From NCBI RefSeq assembly GCF_025340265.1, contig NZ_CP022707.1, positions 1,798,501 through 1,862,500 of the forward strand: a DNA stretch of 64,000 nt, given 5' to 3'. The stretch comes from Novosphingobium sp. 9. GTDB lineage: Bacteria > Pseudomonadota > Alphaproteobacteria > Sphingomonadales > Sphingomonadaceae. The position numbers and the translations under genes are program-made. This document shows positions 7,861-16,283 of this stretch, in pieces; the first letter of the stretch is position 1; each line of letters begins with the position of its first letter. The notes beneath the pieces are model-generated. The model made no database searches. It had not been told where the DNA came from and was given only the letters and a program-made list of their open reading frames with translations.

Positions 7861-10668
7861 CTAGAAAAAACGGTCCTGGATCGAGGGGGGCGTAGCGGCA
7901 TCCGCCACCTCGCCCGTTCCCGCATTCGCATCCGGTCCCGCCGCTGAAGCACGACCGCCGATGCGCTGTAAAGCCTGATCGAGCGTGACGCGGTGAACCG
8001 GGGTGCCTTCGGGAAAGGCCGAGAGCAGGCGCGAGGGGAACGCGGAGGACAGCACCACGAAGCGGCCCTTGTCGCCTTTCGAGCGGATCAGACGCCCGAA
8101 AGCCTGCGCCAGACGCGCGCGGATCAGGCTGTCCTCGTAAGCCGAACCGCCGCCGGGCTGGTCCTGCGCGGCCAGCTTGCGCGCGCGGTGCAGGATCGTC
8201 GGGCGCGACCACGGCACCTGCTCCATCACCACCAGCCGCAGCGATTCGCCCGGCACGTCCACCCCGTCGCGCAGCGCATCGGTGCCGAGCAGCGAGGCGG
8301 CGGGATCGTCGCGGAAGATGTCGACCAGCGTGCCGGTGTCGATCGGATCGACATGCTGGGCATAGAGCGGCAGGCCGCCGCGTGCGAGCCGATCCGCGAC
8401 GCGGGCATAGACCGCGCGCAGGCGCCGGATCGCGGTGAACAGGCCGAGCACGCCGCCGCCCGATGCCTCGATCAGCTTGCCATAGGCGCCCGCGAGCGCG
8501 GCAATGTCGCCGCGCGGCACGTCCGTCACGATCAGCACTTCGGCCTGCGCTGCATAGTCGAACGGGCTGGGATGCTCGCCGAAGCGCGGGGCGAGATCGA
8601 TATGCGGTGCGCCGGAACGCGCGACCGCGCGGGTCCAGTCCTCGCCATCCTTGAGCGTGGCCGAGGTCATCAGCACGCCGTGTGCGGGTTCGAGCACGAC
8701 CTGTGCGAAAGGCTTCATCGGGTCGAGCCAGTGGCGGTGCAGGCCGACATCGTATTCGCGCGCTTCGGAGCGGGAGAGCGCCAGCCAGTCCACATAATCA
8801 GGATCGGCAACCCCGCCGAGGCGCGCGAGCAGCGCTTCCCAGGCCGAAATCAGATCGACACGCCAGCCGAGCGAAAAGCGCGCGCCTTCGATCCGCGCGC
8901 GGCCCTGTCCGTCGAGCCAGTCCGGCCCGTCTTCCAGCAGCGCTTCGAGGCGTGAGGACAGGCGCATCAGCGGCGCGCGCAGTTCGGCGAGCGCAAGACC
9001 GGCCTCGGCGGCGCGCTCGATCAGATCGCCGTCGAGCCCTGCCGCTTCGGTTTCGAGGCCATAGCCCGCTTCCTGTCCGCCGCTTTCGTCGCGCGCGTAG
9101 ACGGTGGCGCGCACGGCGGCGAGCAACTGTTCCAGCGGGCCGGACGGTTCCCCCTCGACGATGCGCTGCATGAAGCCGTCGGCAGGCAGCGCCTCGGCGG
9201 CAGAGACGGCGGCAGCGATGGCCTTGCCGCCCGCCTCGTCATAGCTCGCCACGTCGGCAAGACGGGCGGAAAGGCCGCGACGGCGCCCGCGCGCGTTCTT
9301 TTCCGGGCCAATCACCCAGCGGCGCAGTTCGATGGCCTCGGCCCCGGTCAGTTCGGCGGCGAAGGTCGAATCGGCGGCATCGAAGACATGGTGGCCTTCG
9401 TCGAACACCACGCGGGTCGGGCGCGCGGCGGCATCGCGTCCGCGTGCGGCGTTGACCATGACGAGCGCGTGGTTGGCGATGACGAGATCGGCCTGCGCGC
9501 TTTCACGCGTCGCGCGCTCGATGAAGCATTTGCGGTAATGCGGACACCCGGCATAGACGCATTCGCCGCGCCGGTCGGTGAGGGCGGTGATGCCGCGCTG
9601 GCGGAACAGCGTTCCCAGCCAGCCGGGCAGATCGCCGCCGATCATGTCGCCATCGCGGCTATAGGCCGCCCAGCGCGCGACCAGCTGCGCCAGGATCGCG
9701 GCGCGGCCTGCAAAGCCGCCTTGCAGCGCGTCCTCCAGATTGAGCAGGCAAAGGTAGTTCTCGCGCCCCTTGCGCACGACGACCGGGCGCGATCCATCGG
9801 GGCGACGCTCGGGCCAGGCGCGGCGGCTCTCGCTCTGCAACTGGCGTTGCAGCGCCTTGGTGAAAGTCGAGACCCAGACCGTGCCGCCCGACAGCGCGCT
9901 CCATAGCGAGGCGGGCGCGAGATAGCCCAGCGTCTTGCCGACGCCGGTGCCCGCCTGCGCCAGCATCATGCGCGGCAACCCGCGCTGGGTGCGGGGGGCG
10001 AAAGCCTCGGCAGCCTCGCGCGCATAGGCCTGCTGGCCAGGGCGCTGTTCGGCGCCGCTGCCGGTCAATCGGGTGAGGTGTTGCGTGACCTCTTCGGGAT
10101 CGAGCGTGACCTGCCGGGGCTGGGGCACGTCCTGCGCCTCTTCCCATTCAGGCAGCTTGGCGAAGAGCCAGCGCTCGGCGCGTTGCGGACGGGCGATGCG
10201 GCCCGTCAGTACCGAGGCCCAGGGCCAGCGCAGGCGCACCAGCGATTGCAGCGCGGTCCAGGCGCCTTCGCGCTCAGGCCACTCAGGCGTGTCGGGCGGG
10301 CTCTCGCACGTGGCGATCAGTTTCGCGGCGGCCTGCTGGAGCAGCGCGGGGACTTCGGCATCGTTGGCGGGCGGCGTCAGGTCGAGCGCGGTGGCAAGGC
10401 CGTGCGCGGTCGGCACCACGAAGCGCGCCGGGTGAACGAAGGCGTAAAGCTCCAGCAGGTCCAGCCCGGTCAGGTCGGGATAGCCGAGGCGCGTTGCCAG
10501 CAGCGGCGCGTTGAGCATCAGGTGCGGGGTGTCCGCCACGGCCGAAACCGCCTGCCCCTTCGAGACGCTGCGCGCGATCCCGCGCCGGTCGCACAGCCAC
10601 GATCCGGCGTGGCTGGCATGAAGGGCAGGCACGAGCAGGGGTCCATATGACCCTAATAGGGAGGCCAT
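7861..10668 (-). CDS. DinG-type ATP-dependent DNA helicase
   Basis: A large (about 935 aa) superfamily 2 Fe-S helicase of the DinG/XPD type. Walker A is AQAGTGVGKT, the DEAH-like box is VVFDEGHHVFDAADS, and the Fe-S cluster cysteines are in CVYAGCPHYRKC and nearby. The C-terminal HELICc2 region contains LLGTDALRDGVDVPGESL and QAFGRLIRSKGD. Such helicases unwind 5'-tailed DNA, forks and R-loops. The frame stays open up to 10752, but MASLLGSYGPLLVPALHASHAG at 10668 is the likely start, because the extra codons would run into the PadR operator. The next gene upstream is divergent. Confidence 0.9.
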   Translation of the reverse strand: MASLLGSYGPLLVPALHASHAGSWLCDRRGIARSVSKGQAVSAVADTPHLMLNAPLLATRLGYPDLTGLDLLELYAFVHPARFVVPTAHGLATALDLTPPANDAEVPALLQQAAAKLIATCESPPDTPEWPEREGAWTALQSLVRLRWPWASVLTGRIARPQRAERWLFAKLPEWEEAQDVPQPRQVTLDPEEVTQHLTRLTGSGAEQRPGQQAYAREAAEAFAPRTQRGLPRMMLAQAGTGVGKTLGYLAPASLWSALSGGTVWVSTFTKALQRQLQSESRRAWPERRPDGSRPVVVRKGRENYLCLLNLEDALQGGFAGRAAILAQLVARWAAYSRDGDMIGGDLPGWLGTLFRQRGITALTDRRGECVYAGCPHYRKCFIERATRESAQADLVIANHALVMVNAARGRDAAARPTRVVFDEGHHVFDAADSTFAAELTGAEAIELRRWVIGPEKNARGRRRGLSARLADVASYDEAGGKAIAAAVSAAEALPADGFMQRIVEGEPSGPLEQLLAAVRATVYARDESGGQEAGYGLETEAAGLDGDLIERAAEAGLALAELRAPLMRLSSRLEALLEDGPDWLDGQGRARIEGARFSLGWRVDLISAWEALLARLGGVADPDYVDWLALSRSEAREYDVGLHRHWLDPMKPFAQVVLEPAHGVLMTSATLKDGEDWTRAVARSGAPHIDLAPRFGEHPSPFDYAAQAEVLIVTDVPRGDIAALAGAYGKLIEASGGGVLGLFTAIRRLRAVYARVADRLARGGLPLYAQHVDPIDTGTLVDIFRDDPAASLLGTDALRDGVDVPGESLRLVVMEQVPWSRPTILHRARKLAAQDQPGGGSAYEDSLIRARLAQAFGRLIRSKGDKGRFVVLSSAFPSRLLSAFPEGTPVHRVTLDQALQRIGGRASAAGPDANAGTGEVADAATPPSIQDRFF

Positions 10669-10713
10669 GCGCGGCTGAAAACCGGCACGCACGGCACGGC
10701 TGCGGAAAAGCTC

Positions 10714-10742
10714 TTGCGCTTTTCGCTTTAAGATATATCTTA
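10714..10742 (+). promoter_or_regulatory. padR promoter with 14-bp palindromic operator
   Basis: TAAGATATATCTTA (10729-10742) is a perfect 14-bp palindrome, AT-rich in a GC-rich background and resembling the AT-rich dyads bound by PadR-family repressors. TTGCGC (10714-10719) and TATCTT (10736-10741) could be -35 and -10 with 16-bp spacing, which would place the operator over the -10. Autoregulation is therefore likely. The helicase gene on the other strand may also be affected. Confidence 0.65.
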
Positions 10743-10771
10743 GAACCATCATGAGAGATCAAGGAACGCAT

Positions 10772-11638
10772 ATGCGTAATACATTTTTTGGTGGCCGCGG
10801 GGAAGATCGCGGCTTTGACGAGGCAGGCTTCGGCGGCGATTTCGGTCGAGGGCGTCGCTGTGGCCGTCATGGGCGCCGGGGCGGTCGCGGTTCGAGCGAG
10901 GACTTTGGTGTGGACGGCGACGATCTGCGCGGCGCGATGCGGGCGCGGATGATGGCGGTTATGGCTGGCGGTCGGGACTTCGGCGGGCGCGGTTTCGAGG
11001 CGATGGGGCGTGAGTTCCTGCGCCGCGCGTCCGTTCGTGGCTTCGGCGGCGGTTTCGGCGGCATGGGCGGCGGCTTTGGCGGCGGCGGTTTTCCGGGCGG
11101 CTTCGGTGGTTTCGGCGATGACGGTCGCGATGGTCGGGGCGGTGGTCGCGGTGCCGGTCGTGGTGGGCGCCGTCGGCGTCTGTTCGATCAGGCCGAACTG
11201 CAATCGCTGCTGCTCTCGCTGATCGCGCAGGGGCCGCGCCACGGCTATGAACTGATCCGCGAGATCGAGGCGCTTTCCGGCGGCGAATACGCGCCTTCGC
11301 CGGGCGTGGTCTATCCCGCGCTCACCTATATGGAAGAGTCCGGGTTGATCGCACAGGTGCAGGGTGAGGGCGCGCGCAAGGCGTTCGACGTCACCGACGA
11401 AGGCCGCGCGCAGGTGATGACCGACGAGAAGAAGGCCGCTGAACTGCGCGCCCGGCTTGAAAGCATGGCGAGCGTGCGCGCGCAGGTCGATCCCGCGCCG
11501 GTGCGCCGCGCCATCCACGGCCTGCGCAGCGCGGTGATCGAGCGCCTCTCCAAGGGCGAGCCCGACCGCGAGACCATCCTCCAGATCGCCGAGGCGATCG
11601 ACGAGGTGACGCGCCGGATCGAACGTCTCGACGTCTGA
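10772..11638 (+). CDS. PadR-family regulator with long Gly/Arg-rich N-terminal extension
   Basis: A 288-residue protein. The PadR winged helix lies roughly at residues 140-215 (LLSLIAQGPRHGYELIREIEALSGGEY, SPGVVYPALTYMEESGLI) and is followed by a helical dimerisation tail. The first 135 residues are a low-complexity Gly/Arg/Phe-rich region (FGGGFGGMGGGFGGGGF and RGGG/RGG stretches). ATG 10772 is preceded by AAGGA at good spacing; an ATG at 10751 in the same frame is less well placed. The upstream palindrome suggests autorepression. A partner transporter gene, common near PadR regulators, is absent here. Confidence 0.87.
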   Translation: MRNTFFGGRGEDRGFDEAGFGGDFGRGRRCGRHGRRGGRGSSEDFGVDGDDLRGAMRARMMAVMAGGRDFGGRGFEAMGREFLRRASVRGFGGGFGGMGGGFGGGGFPGGFGGFGDDGRDGRGGGRGAGRGGRRRRLFDQAELQSLLLSLIAQGPRHGYELIREIEALSGGEYAPSPGVVYPALTYMEESGLIAQVQGEGARKAFDVTDEGRAQVMTDEKKAAELRARLESMASVRAQVDPAPVRRAIHGLRSAVIERLSKGEPDRETILQIAEAIDEVTRRIERLDV

Positions 11639-11649
11639 TCCGAAAACGC

Positions 11650-11690
11650 GGCAACCGGAGACGAGCGGGTCTCCGGTTGCCTATCGTTTT
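11650..11690 (+). terminator. Intrinsic terminator after padR
   Basis: GGCAACCGGAGAC (11650-11662) and GTCTCCGGTTGCC (11669-11681) form a perfect 13-bp stem with a 6-base loop, followed by TATCGTTTT. It lies 12 bp after the padR stop. Confidence 0.8.
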
Positions 11691-11745
11691 CCGGCACCAC
11701 CTTCACACTTGCCTAAAGCGCCCCTTATCCGGCAATAGCGCGCGC

Positions 11746-13401
11746 ATGAGCCAGATTGACGCCCTTTCCGCCGCAACCGATGACGCAACTCTTTGCGAGG
11801 CCGCCCGTGTCTCGAAGGCATGGCCGTTCCAGGAAGCGCAGAAACTGCTCAAACGCTATCCTCAGGGCAAGACCGGGCCGGACGGAACGCCCGCCCCGGT
11901 GCTGTTCGAGACCGGCTATGGTCCTTCGGGCCTGCCGCATATCGGCACCTTCCAGGAAGTGTTGCGCACCACGCTGGTCCGCCGCGCCTACGAGGCGCTG
12001 ACGGGCGGCGCGCCCACGCGCCTCGTCGCCTTCTCGGACGACATGGACGGCCTTCGAAAGGTGCCGGACAATATCCCGAACGCCGAGGTTCTCGCCGCCA
12101 ATCTTGGCAAGCCGCTCAGCCGCATTCCCGATCCGTTCGGGACTCACGAGAGCTTTGCCCATCACAACAACGCGATGCTGCGCGAATTCCTCGACCGCTT
12201 CGGCTTCGACTACGAGTTCGTCTCGGCGAGCGACCGCTACAACTCGGGTGAGTTCGACGCCGCGCTGACCCGCGTGCTCGAATGCAACCAGGGCATCCTC
12301 GACATCATGCTGCCGACGCTGCGCGAGGAGCGCCGCCGCACCTATTCGCCGATCCTGCCGGTCTCGCCGAGCACGGGCGTCGTGCTGCAGGTGCCGGTCG
12401 AAGTGCTCGACCCGGCCACGGGCATGGTGCGTTTCACCGACGAGGACGGCACTGTCGTCGAGCAGTCGGTGTTCGGCGGCAAGGCCAAGCTGCAGTGGAA
12501 GGTCGACTGGGCGATGCGCTGGTATGCGCTGGGCGTCGATTACGAGATGTGCGGCAAGGACCTGACCGATTCGGTCACGCAGTCGGGCAAGATCGTGCAG
12601 GTGCTGGGCGGTCGCAAGCCGGAGGGGCTGATCTACGAGCTGTTCCTCGACGAGAACGGCGAGAAGATCTCCAAGTCCAAGGGCAATGGCCTGACCATCG
12701 ACCAGTGGCTGACCTACGGCACCGAGGAAAGCCTCGGCTTCTACCTGTTCCGCGAGCCCAAGAGCGCCAAGCAGCTGCATGTCGGCGTGATCCCCAAGGC
12801 GGTGGACGAGTACTGGCAGTTCCGTGGCAATCTGGCCGGGCAGGCGCTCGACAAGCAGCTGGGCAACCCGGTGTGGCACTTGCTGCGCGCTAACGGCGGT
12901 GCGGAAGGCGGCAGTGTCGTCGGAGCGGGCGATACCGTGCCGGTGACCTTCGCGCTGCTGCTGAACCTTGTGGGCGTCCTCGGTGCCGAAGCGACGGCGG
13001 AGCAGGTGTGGTCGTACCTCGGCAACTATGTGGCCGATGCCAAGCCCGAGGCGCATCCGGCGCTCGGCGAAATGGTCCGCGCCGCGCTCGCCACCAACCG
13101 CGATTACATCGCGCCGACGCTCCAGCGCCGCGCGCCGAGCGAGAGCGAAGCCGCCGCGTTGCGCACGCTCGATGCGAAGCTGGAAGAGGCAGGTGCGGAT
13201 GCAACTGCCGAAGACCTCCAGAACATCGTTTACGAGATCGGCAAGGACGAGGCCTATGGCTTCGAGACCCTGCGCGACTGGTTCAAGGCGCTTTACGAGA
13301 CGCTGCTCGGCTCCTCGCAGGGGCCGCGCATGGGCAGCTTCATTGCGCTGTACGGTGTGCCGGAAACGCGCAAGCTGATCGCCGAAGCGCTGGCAGCCTG
13401 A
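11746..13401 (+). CDS. lysS: Lysyl-tRNA synthetase, class I
   Basis: Charges tRNA-Lys. This is the archaeal-type class I enzyme (LysK, 551 aa), not the class II form of most bacteria. The HIGH-type motif is SGLPHIGTF and the KMSKS-type motif is EKISKSKGNG. Class I LysRS is known in alphaproteobacteria and spirochaetes, where it replaces the class II enzyme. The start at ATG 11746 (MSQIDALSAATDD) fits the family; the open frame extends 23 codons further upstream, into the padR terminator region. A DUF1003 gene follows after 13 bp. Confidence 0.96.
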   Translation: MSQIDALSAATDDATLCEAARVSKAWPFQEAQKLLKRYPQGKTGPDGTPAPVLFETGYGPSGLPHIGTFQEVLRTTLVRRAYEALTGGAPTRLVAFSDDMDGLRKVPDNIPNAEVLAANLGKPLSRIPDPFGTHESFAHHNNAMLREFLDRFGFDYEFVSASDRYNSGEFDAALTRVLECNQGILDIMLPTLREERRRTYSPILPVSPSTGVVLQVPVEVLDPATGMVRFTDEDGTVVEQSVFGGKAKLQWKVDWAMRWYALGVDYEMCGKDLTDSVTQSGKIVQVLGGRKPEGLIYELFLDENGEKISKSKGNGLTIDQWLTYGTEESLGFYLFREPKSAKQLHVGVIPKAVDEYWQFRGNLAGQALDKQLGNPVWHLLRANGGAEGGSVVGAGDTVPVTFALLLNLVGVLGAEATAEQVWSYLGNYVADAKPEAHPALGEMVRAALATNRDYIAPTLQRRAPSESEAAALRTLDAKLEEAGADATAEDLQNIVYEIGKDEAYGFETLRDWFKALYETLLGSSQGPRMGSFIALYGVPETRKLIAEALAA

Positions 13402-13414
13402 GTTCGATCGCATC

Positions 13415-13939
13415 ATGAGCCCCGAAGCCCTGCGCCGTCCCACGGCCGAGCAGCTCTGCGAGGATCTGCTCGGGCGTCGGCTGGATCAGGTCGACCCGGA
13501 AGAGCAGCGCGTGCTGCGCCGGATCGCGGCGGGGACGGTGATGGGGCCGGACGCGGACGAGGAAGCCTCGATCCACGCCAGCTTCGCCGACCGTCTGGCC
13601 GATCGCGTCGCGGCGGTGGGCGGCAGTTGGGGCTTCATCATCACCTTCGGCGTGGTGCTGCTGGGCTGGATGGCGATCAACAGCCGCATCCTCGAAGACT
13701 TCGGGCTGCATCCCTTCGATGCCTATCCCTATATCTTCCTCAACCTGATGCTCTCGATGCTGGCCGCGATCCAGGCGCCGGTGATCATGATGAGCCAGAA
13801 CCGCCAGTCCGCCCGCGACCGCATTACCGCGCGGCACGACTACGAGGTGAACCTGCGCACCCAGCTCGAAATCCTGCGCCTCCATCGCCGCCTCGACGCG
13901 ATGGCGCGCCATATGGGCGTGCCGGACGAGGCGGATTAG
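13415..13939 (+). CDS. DUF1003 family membrane protein
   Basis: A 174-residue protein with two closely spaced transmembrane helices (about residues 70-86 and 103-124) separated by NSRILEDFGLHPFDAYPYIF. The block FLNLMLSMLAAIQAPVIMMSQNRQ is the DUF1003 hallmark. A short charged C-terminal tail follows (ARDRITARHDYEVNLRTQLEI). Function in the family is unknown. It starts 13 bp after lysS and is probably co-transcribed with it. Confidence 0.92.
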   Translation: MSPEALRRPTAEQLCEDLLGRRLDQVDPEEQRVLRRIAAGTVMGPDADEEASIHASFADRLADRVAAVGGSWGFIITFGVVLLGWMAINSRILEDFGLHPFDAYPYIFLNLMLSMLAAIQAPVIMMSQNRQSARDRITARHDYEVNLRTQLEILRLHRRLDAMARHMGVPDEAD

Positions 13940-14010
13940 GCGGGCTCAGGAGGGGGATTCCCTGCTGATCCGGACGACGCTCTGATCGTAAAGGAAGGCC
14001 TGGCCGTCCT

Positions 14011-14047
14011 CCATGCCATGTTCCCTGTCACAGGAGGCATGGCATGG
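14011..14047. repeat. Nested inverted repeat (hairpin)
   Basis: CCATGCCATG (14011-14020) pairs perfectly with CATGGCATGG (14038-14047). A second small dyad, CCTG-TCA-CAGG, sits within the loop. There is no T-tract, so this is not a classic terminator. It lies downstream of two convergent genes (DUF1003 and acyltransferase). Confidence 0.6.
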
Positions 14048-14056
14048 GGGATGGGC

Positions 14057-14162
14057 TAGAGCGGATTTCGATCCGGCTGCGCCGAATCATCCGCTCTAAG
14101 TTTTTGATTAGTCGCATTTTCCGAGTCATCAGGTGATTCCACCTGATTAGAAAATGCTCTAA
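14057..14162. repeat. Pair of intergenic palindromic repeats (REP-like)
   Basis: The first unit is TAGAGCGGAT (14057-14066) and ATCCGCTCTA (14089-14098), a perfect 10-bp inverted repeat, extended inward by TTCG/CGAA with a 2-base bulge. The second is GCATTTTC (14114-14121) and GAAAATGC (14150-14157), enclosing ATCAGGTG (14128-14135) and CACCTGAT (14140-14147) around a 4-base loop. Palindromes built on AGAGCATTTTC with an inner CAGGTG...CACCTG are frequent between genes in alphaproteobacteria. Transposase-mobilised REP or nonautonomous elements are possible; copies elsewhere cannot be checked here. Confidence 0.7.
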
Positions 14163-14183
14163 AGCCCGCGCGGCGCCTTGGTA

Positions 14184-15305
14184 TTACGAGTGGGGCAAGG
14201 ACGTTATCTGCGCATCAGGCGTTGCGATCACCGGCTCCGCTGGATGCGGGGAATGCGCCTTTCCGGCGAAAGGCTTTTCACGATTCAGCAGCTTTGTCAG
14301 CGCTTTGCGTGCGGGCGCATCAAAGAAACGCTGGGCCAGCCATGCAAAGGCTACTGTGACGCACACGATAATCACCGCAGATCCCAGTGATGGCGTGAGT
14401 TTCAGATGCTTGAAAACAACGCCCAGCGCCACCACGAGTGGGAAGTGTATCGCGTAAAGCGGATAGGACACTTCGCCCAGGAATTTGCAAGTGGAGATGG
14501 CCCATTTGGGAGGGTTTATCGATGCCCCGATATAGACGATTGCAGGAAAAATCGCGAATATGGCGATCCCGTCAAATATTTTCTGCGATACTATACTCGG
14601 GTTTATCATCAAGGCGGCGATCAGAACGGCCATCAAGGCGAGGGAAAGCATTCCTTGCTTTGATGAAGACCTGTTCCGCAGCACCCTCCAGATCAGCTGT
14701 CCTGCGCAAAAACCGAAGATAACGCGTCCCGCGCCGCCGAAAAAACTGGACCAGTGAGAACCGGCATTCAGGGAAGGCATATTTGCCGACGAAAGGCCCA
14801 GGATCAAGGCGCCTGCGAGGCAGGCTATCAATAGAGTATGGTTTTTGAATTTGAATATAAATGAAACGAATGCAATGTTGATCAGCGCTTCGAAAAATAA
14901 TGACCACATCGGTCCATTCACGGGGAATAGTGAGGTGTCATTTATGGGAATGGGTATGAGGGTGGCGCTGCTGACGTAAAAAACAAGTATGGCGGCTATA
15001 TGATTCCCATCACCGCTCAGGGTTTTGAATATTTCCTTCAGAAAACCCAGCGAGGCGCCGAAAAGCACCATGGGATATAACCTGACAAATCTCGTTTTGA
15101 TGAATTCCTTGCCGAAATGGCCGGACAGCAACCTGTCCTGATAAGACTGCGCGATCACAAATCCGCTAAGGATAAAGAAGAAATCGACAGCCAGAAAGCC
15201 TGACGGCAGCGCAATTCCGGTAAGAAACGTCGAATGCGTCAGGACCACAAGAATGGCTGCTGCGCCCCGCATGGCATCGAAGGTATAGTTTCTTCCCTGA
15301 ATCAC
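14184..15305 (-). CDS. Acyltransferase 3 family membrane protein
   Basis: A 373-residue polytopic protein with about ten hydrophobic helices. The N-terminal FDAMRGAAAILVVLTHS contains the R-x10-H motif of acyltransferase family 3 (OafA/NodX/WecH type), and GFLAVDFFFILSGFVI is the second signature. Members O-acylate surface polysaccharides, peptidoglycan or lipids in the inner membrane. Codon and base use differ from the neighbours: A/T-rich codons such as AAA, ATA and TTT are common, suggesting horizontal acquisition. It stands alone, bounded by repeats on one side and a frameshifted gene on the other. The substrate is unknown. Confidence 0.92.
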   Translation of the reverse strand: MIQGRNYTFDAMRGAAAILVVLTHSTFLTGIALPSGFLAVDFFFILSGFVIAQSYQDRLLSGHFGKEFIKTRFVRLYPMVLFGASLGFLKEIFKTLSGDGNHIAAILVFYVSSATLIPIPINDTSLFPVNGPMWSLFFEALINIAFVSFIFKFKNHTLLIACLAGALILGLSSANMPSLNAGSHWSSFFGGAGRVIFGFCAGQLIWRVLRNRSSSKQGMLSLALMAVLIAALMINPSIVSQKIFDGIAIFAIFPAIVYIGASINPPKWAISTCKFLGEVSYPLYAIHFPLVVALGVVFKHLKLTPSLGSAVIIVCVTVAFAWLAQRFFDAPARKALTKLLNREKPFAGKAHSPHPAEPVIATPDAQITSLPHS

Positions 15306-15481
15306 GCTGGCCCCCCGGTGGTGAAAACAGTAGCTTTCAACGTCAATGACCGATTACGTTGAATAGTTACGTATTTTCCCGAGAGTAGCAGAAACTTTTC
15401 AGGACATGCAATAATTCCGATGTCTTGGTGGTCGGAAATGAATGAGTGATCTCGTGCTGCTGTTGAGGCCGGATGCGCGTT

Positions 15482-16149
15482 TCACAACACCCAGGCGCGT
15501 GCCCGGAACCACTTCGTCAGGATATATTTCGTGCCTTGTTCCACCGCGAGGGCGGCGTGGCGGGTCGCGGGATTCGGAGTGCCGTCGGGGCGGGCGTTGT
15601 TCCACACCAGCAGCGTGCCGGTGCGCGGGCGAACGCGCAGGCCGAGCGCGGGAAATGCGTTTCGCCGCCGCCGTTTACATCGTTGAGATAGACCATCGCG
15701 GTCCAGCTGCGCTGGCCGCCGCAGCGCCGCTCGTGCTGCCAGTAAGGCGCGGCGGTGTCGAACCAGTCGCAGTGGGTGTGATAGTATTCGCCCGGCGCAT
15801 AGCGCTGGCCTTGCAGGTTCTCCCCGCACCTTGCATCGATGCCGGTGAGGTCGGTCAGGCGCTGCTCCAGCATGCGCACGTCGTGGTCGGCAGGCGGGAT
15901 GTCGGCAGAGCAACTGGTGCGATAGCCTGCCCAGCCATCCTCCTGCGCCAGCAACGAAGGCGCAGCGGCGGTGTCGATCAGCGCGATCAGGCGGGCGCAG
16001 GCATGCGGCTCGACATAGGCTTCGGCGTGCCACAGTTCGACATCGGGGGAATCGAGGCGGGCGAGGGTGCTCTGCCGCGCCAGACGTTCCCGCACGCAGC
16101 AGCCGATGCGCCCCAGCGCGCGGGTGTCGGGATGCTCGCGATGGCCCAT
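15482..16149 (-). pseudogene. 2OG-Fe(II) oxygenase (prolyl 4-hydroxylase-like), frameshifted
   Basis: Two overlapping minus-strand frames together make one protein. The first frame carries the iron motif HxD in YAPGEYYHTHCDWFD and runs to VNGGGET. The second supplies FPALGLRVRPRTGTLLVWNN and then the distal His and 2-oxoglutarate-binding Lys in TRHAALAVEQGTKYILTKW. Adding one G near 15657-15659 (ACGCA to ACGGCA) restores a continuous prolyl 4-hydroxylase-like oxygenase of about 222 residues. As written, the first frame would end without the distal His and Lys and be inactive. A sequencing error is as likely as true decay, because other breaks in this window look the same. Confidence 0.8.
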
Positions 16150-16224
16150 GCCGTCTCCTCCCGGACAATATCCCGAGGAAGAGCATCCTGCGTGGCGAGG
16201 ATCGAACGCGCAAGCGGGAATGCG

Positions 16225-16257
16225 AAAAGGCCCCCCGCCGCAGGGGCGAGAGGCCTT
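16225..16257 (-). terminator. Terminator after the RcnB-like gene
   Basis: On the minus strand, AGGCC...CCCC and GGGG..GGCCT form an interrupted GC-rich stem followed by TTTT. It lies just beyond the restored stop codon of the RcnB-like gene at 16284. Confidence 0.55.
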
Positions 16258-16283
16258 TCGATGTTTTGGCGTGATCCGCCGCG

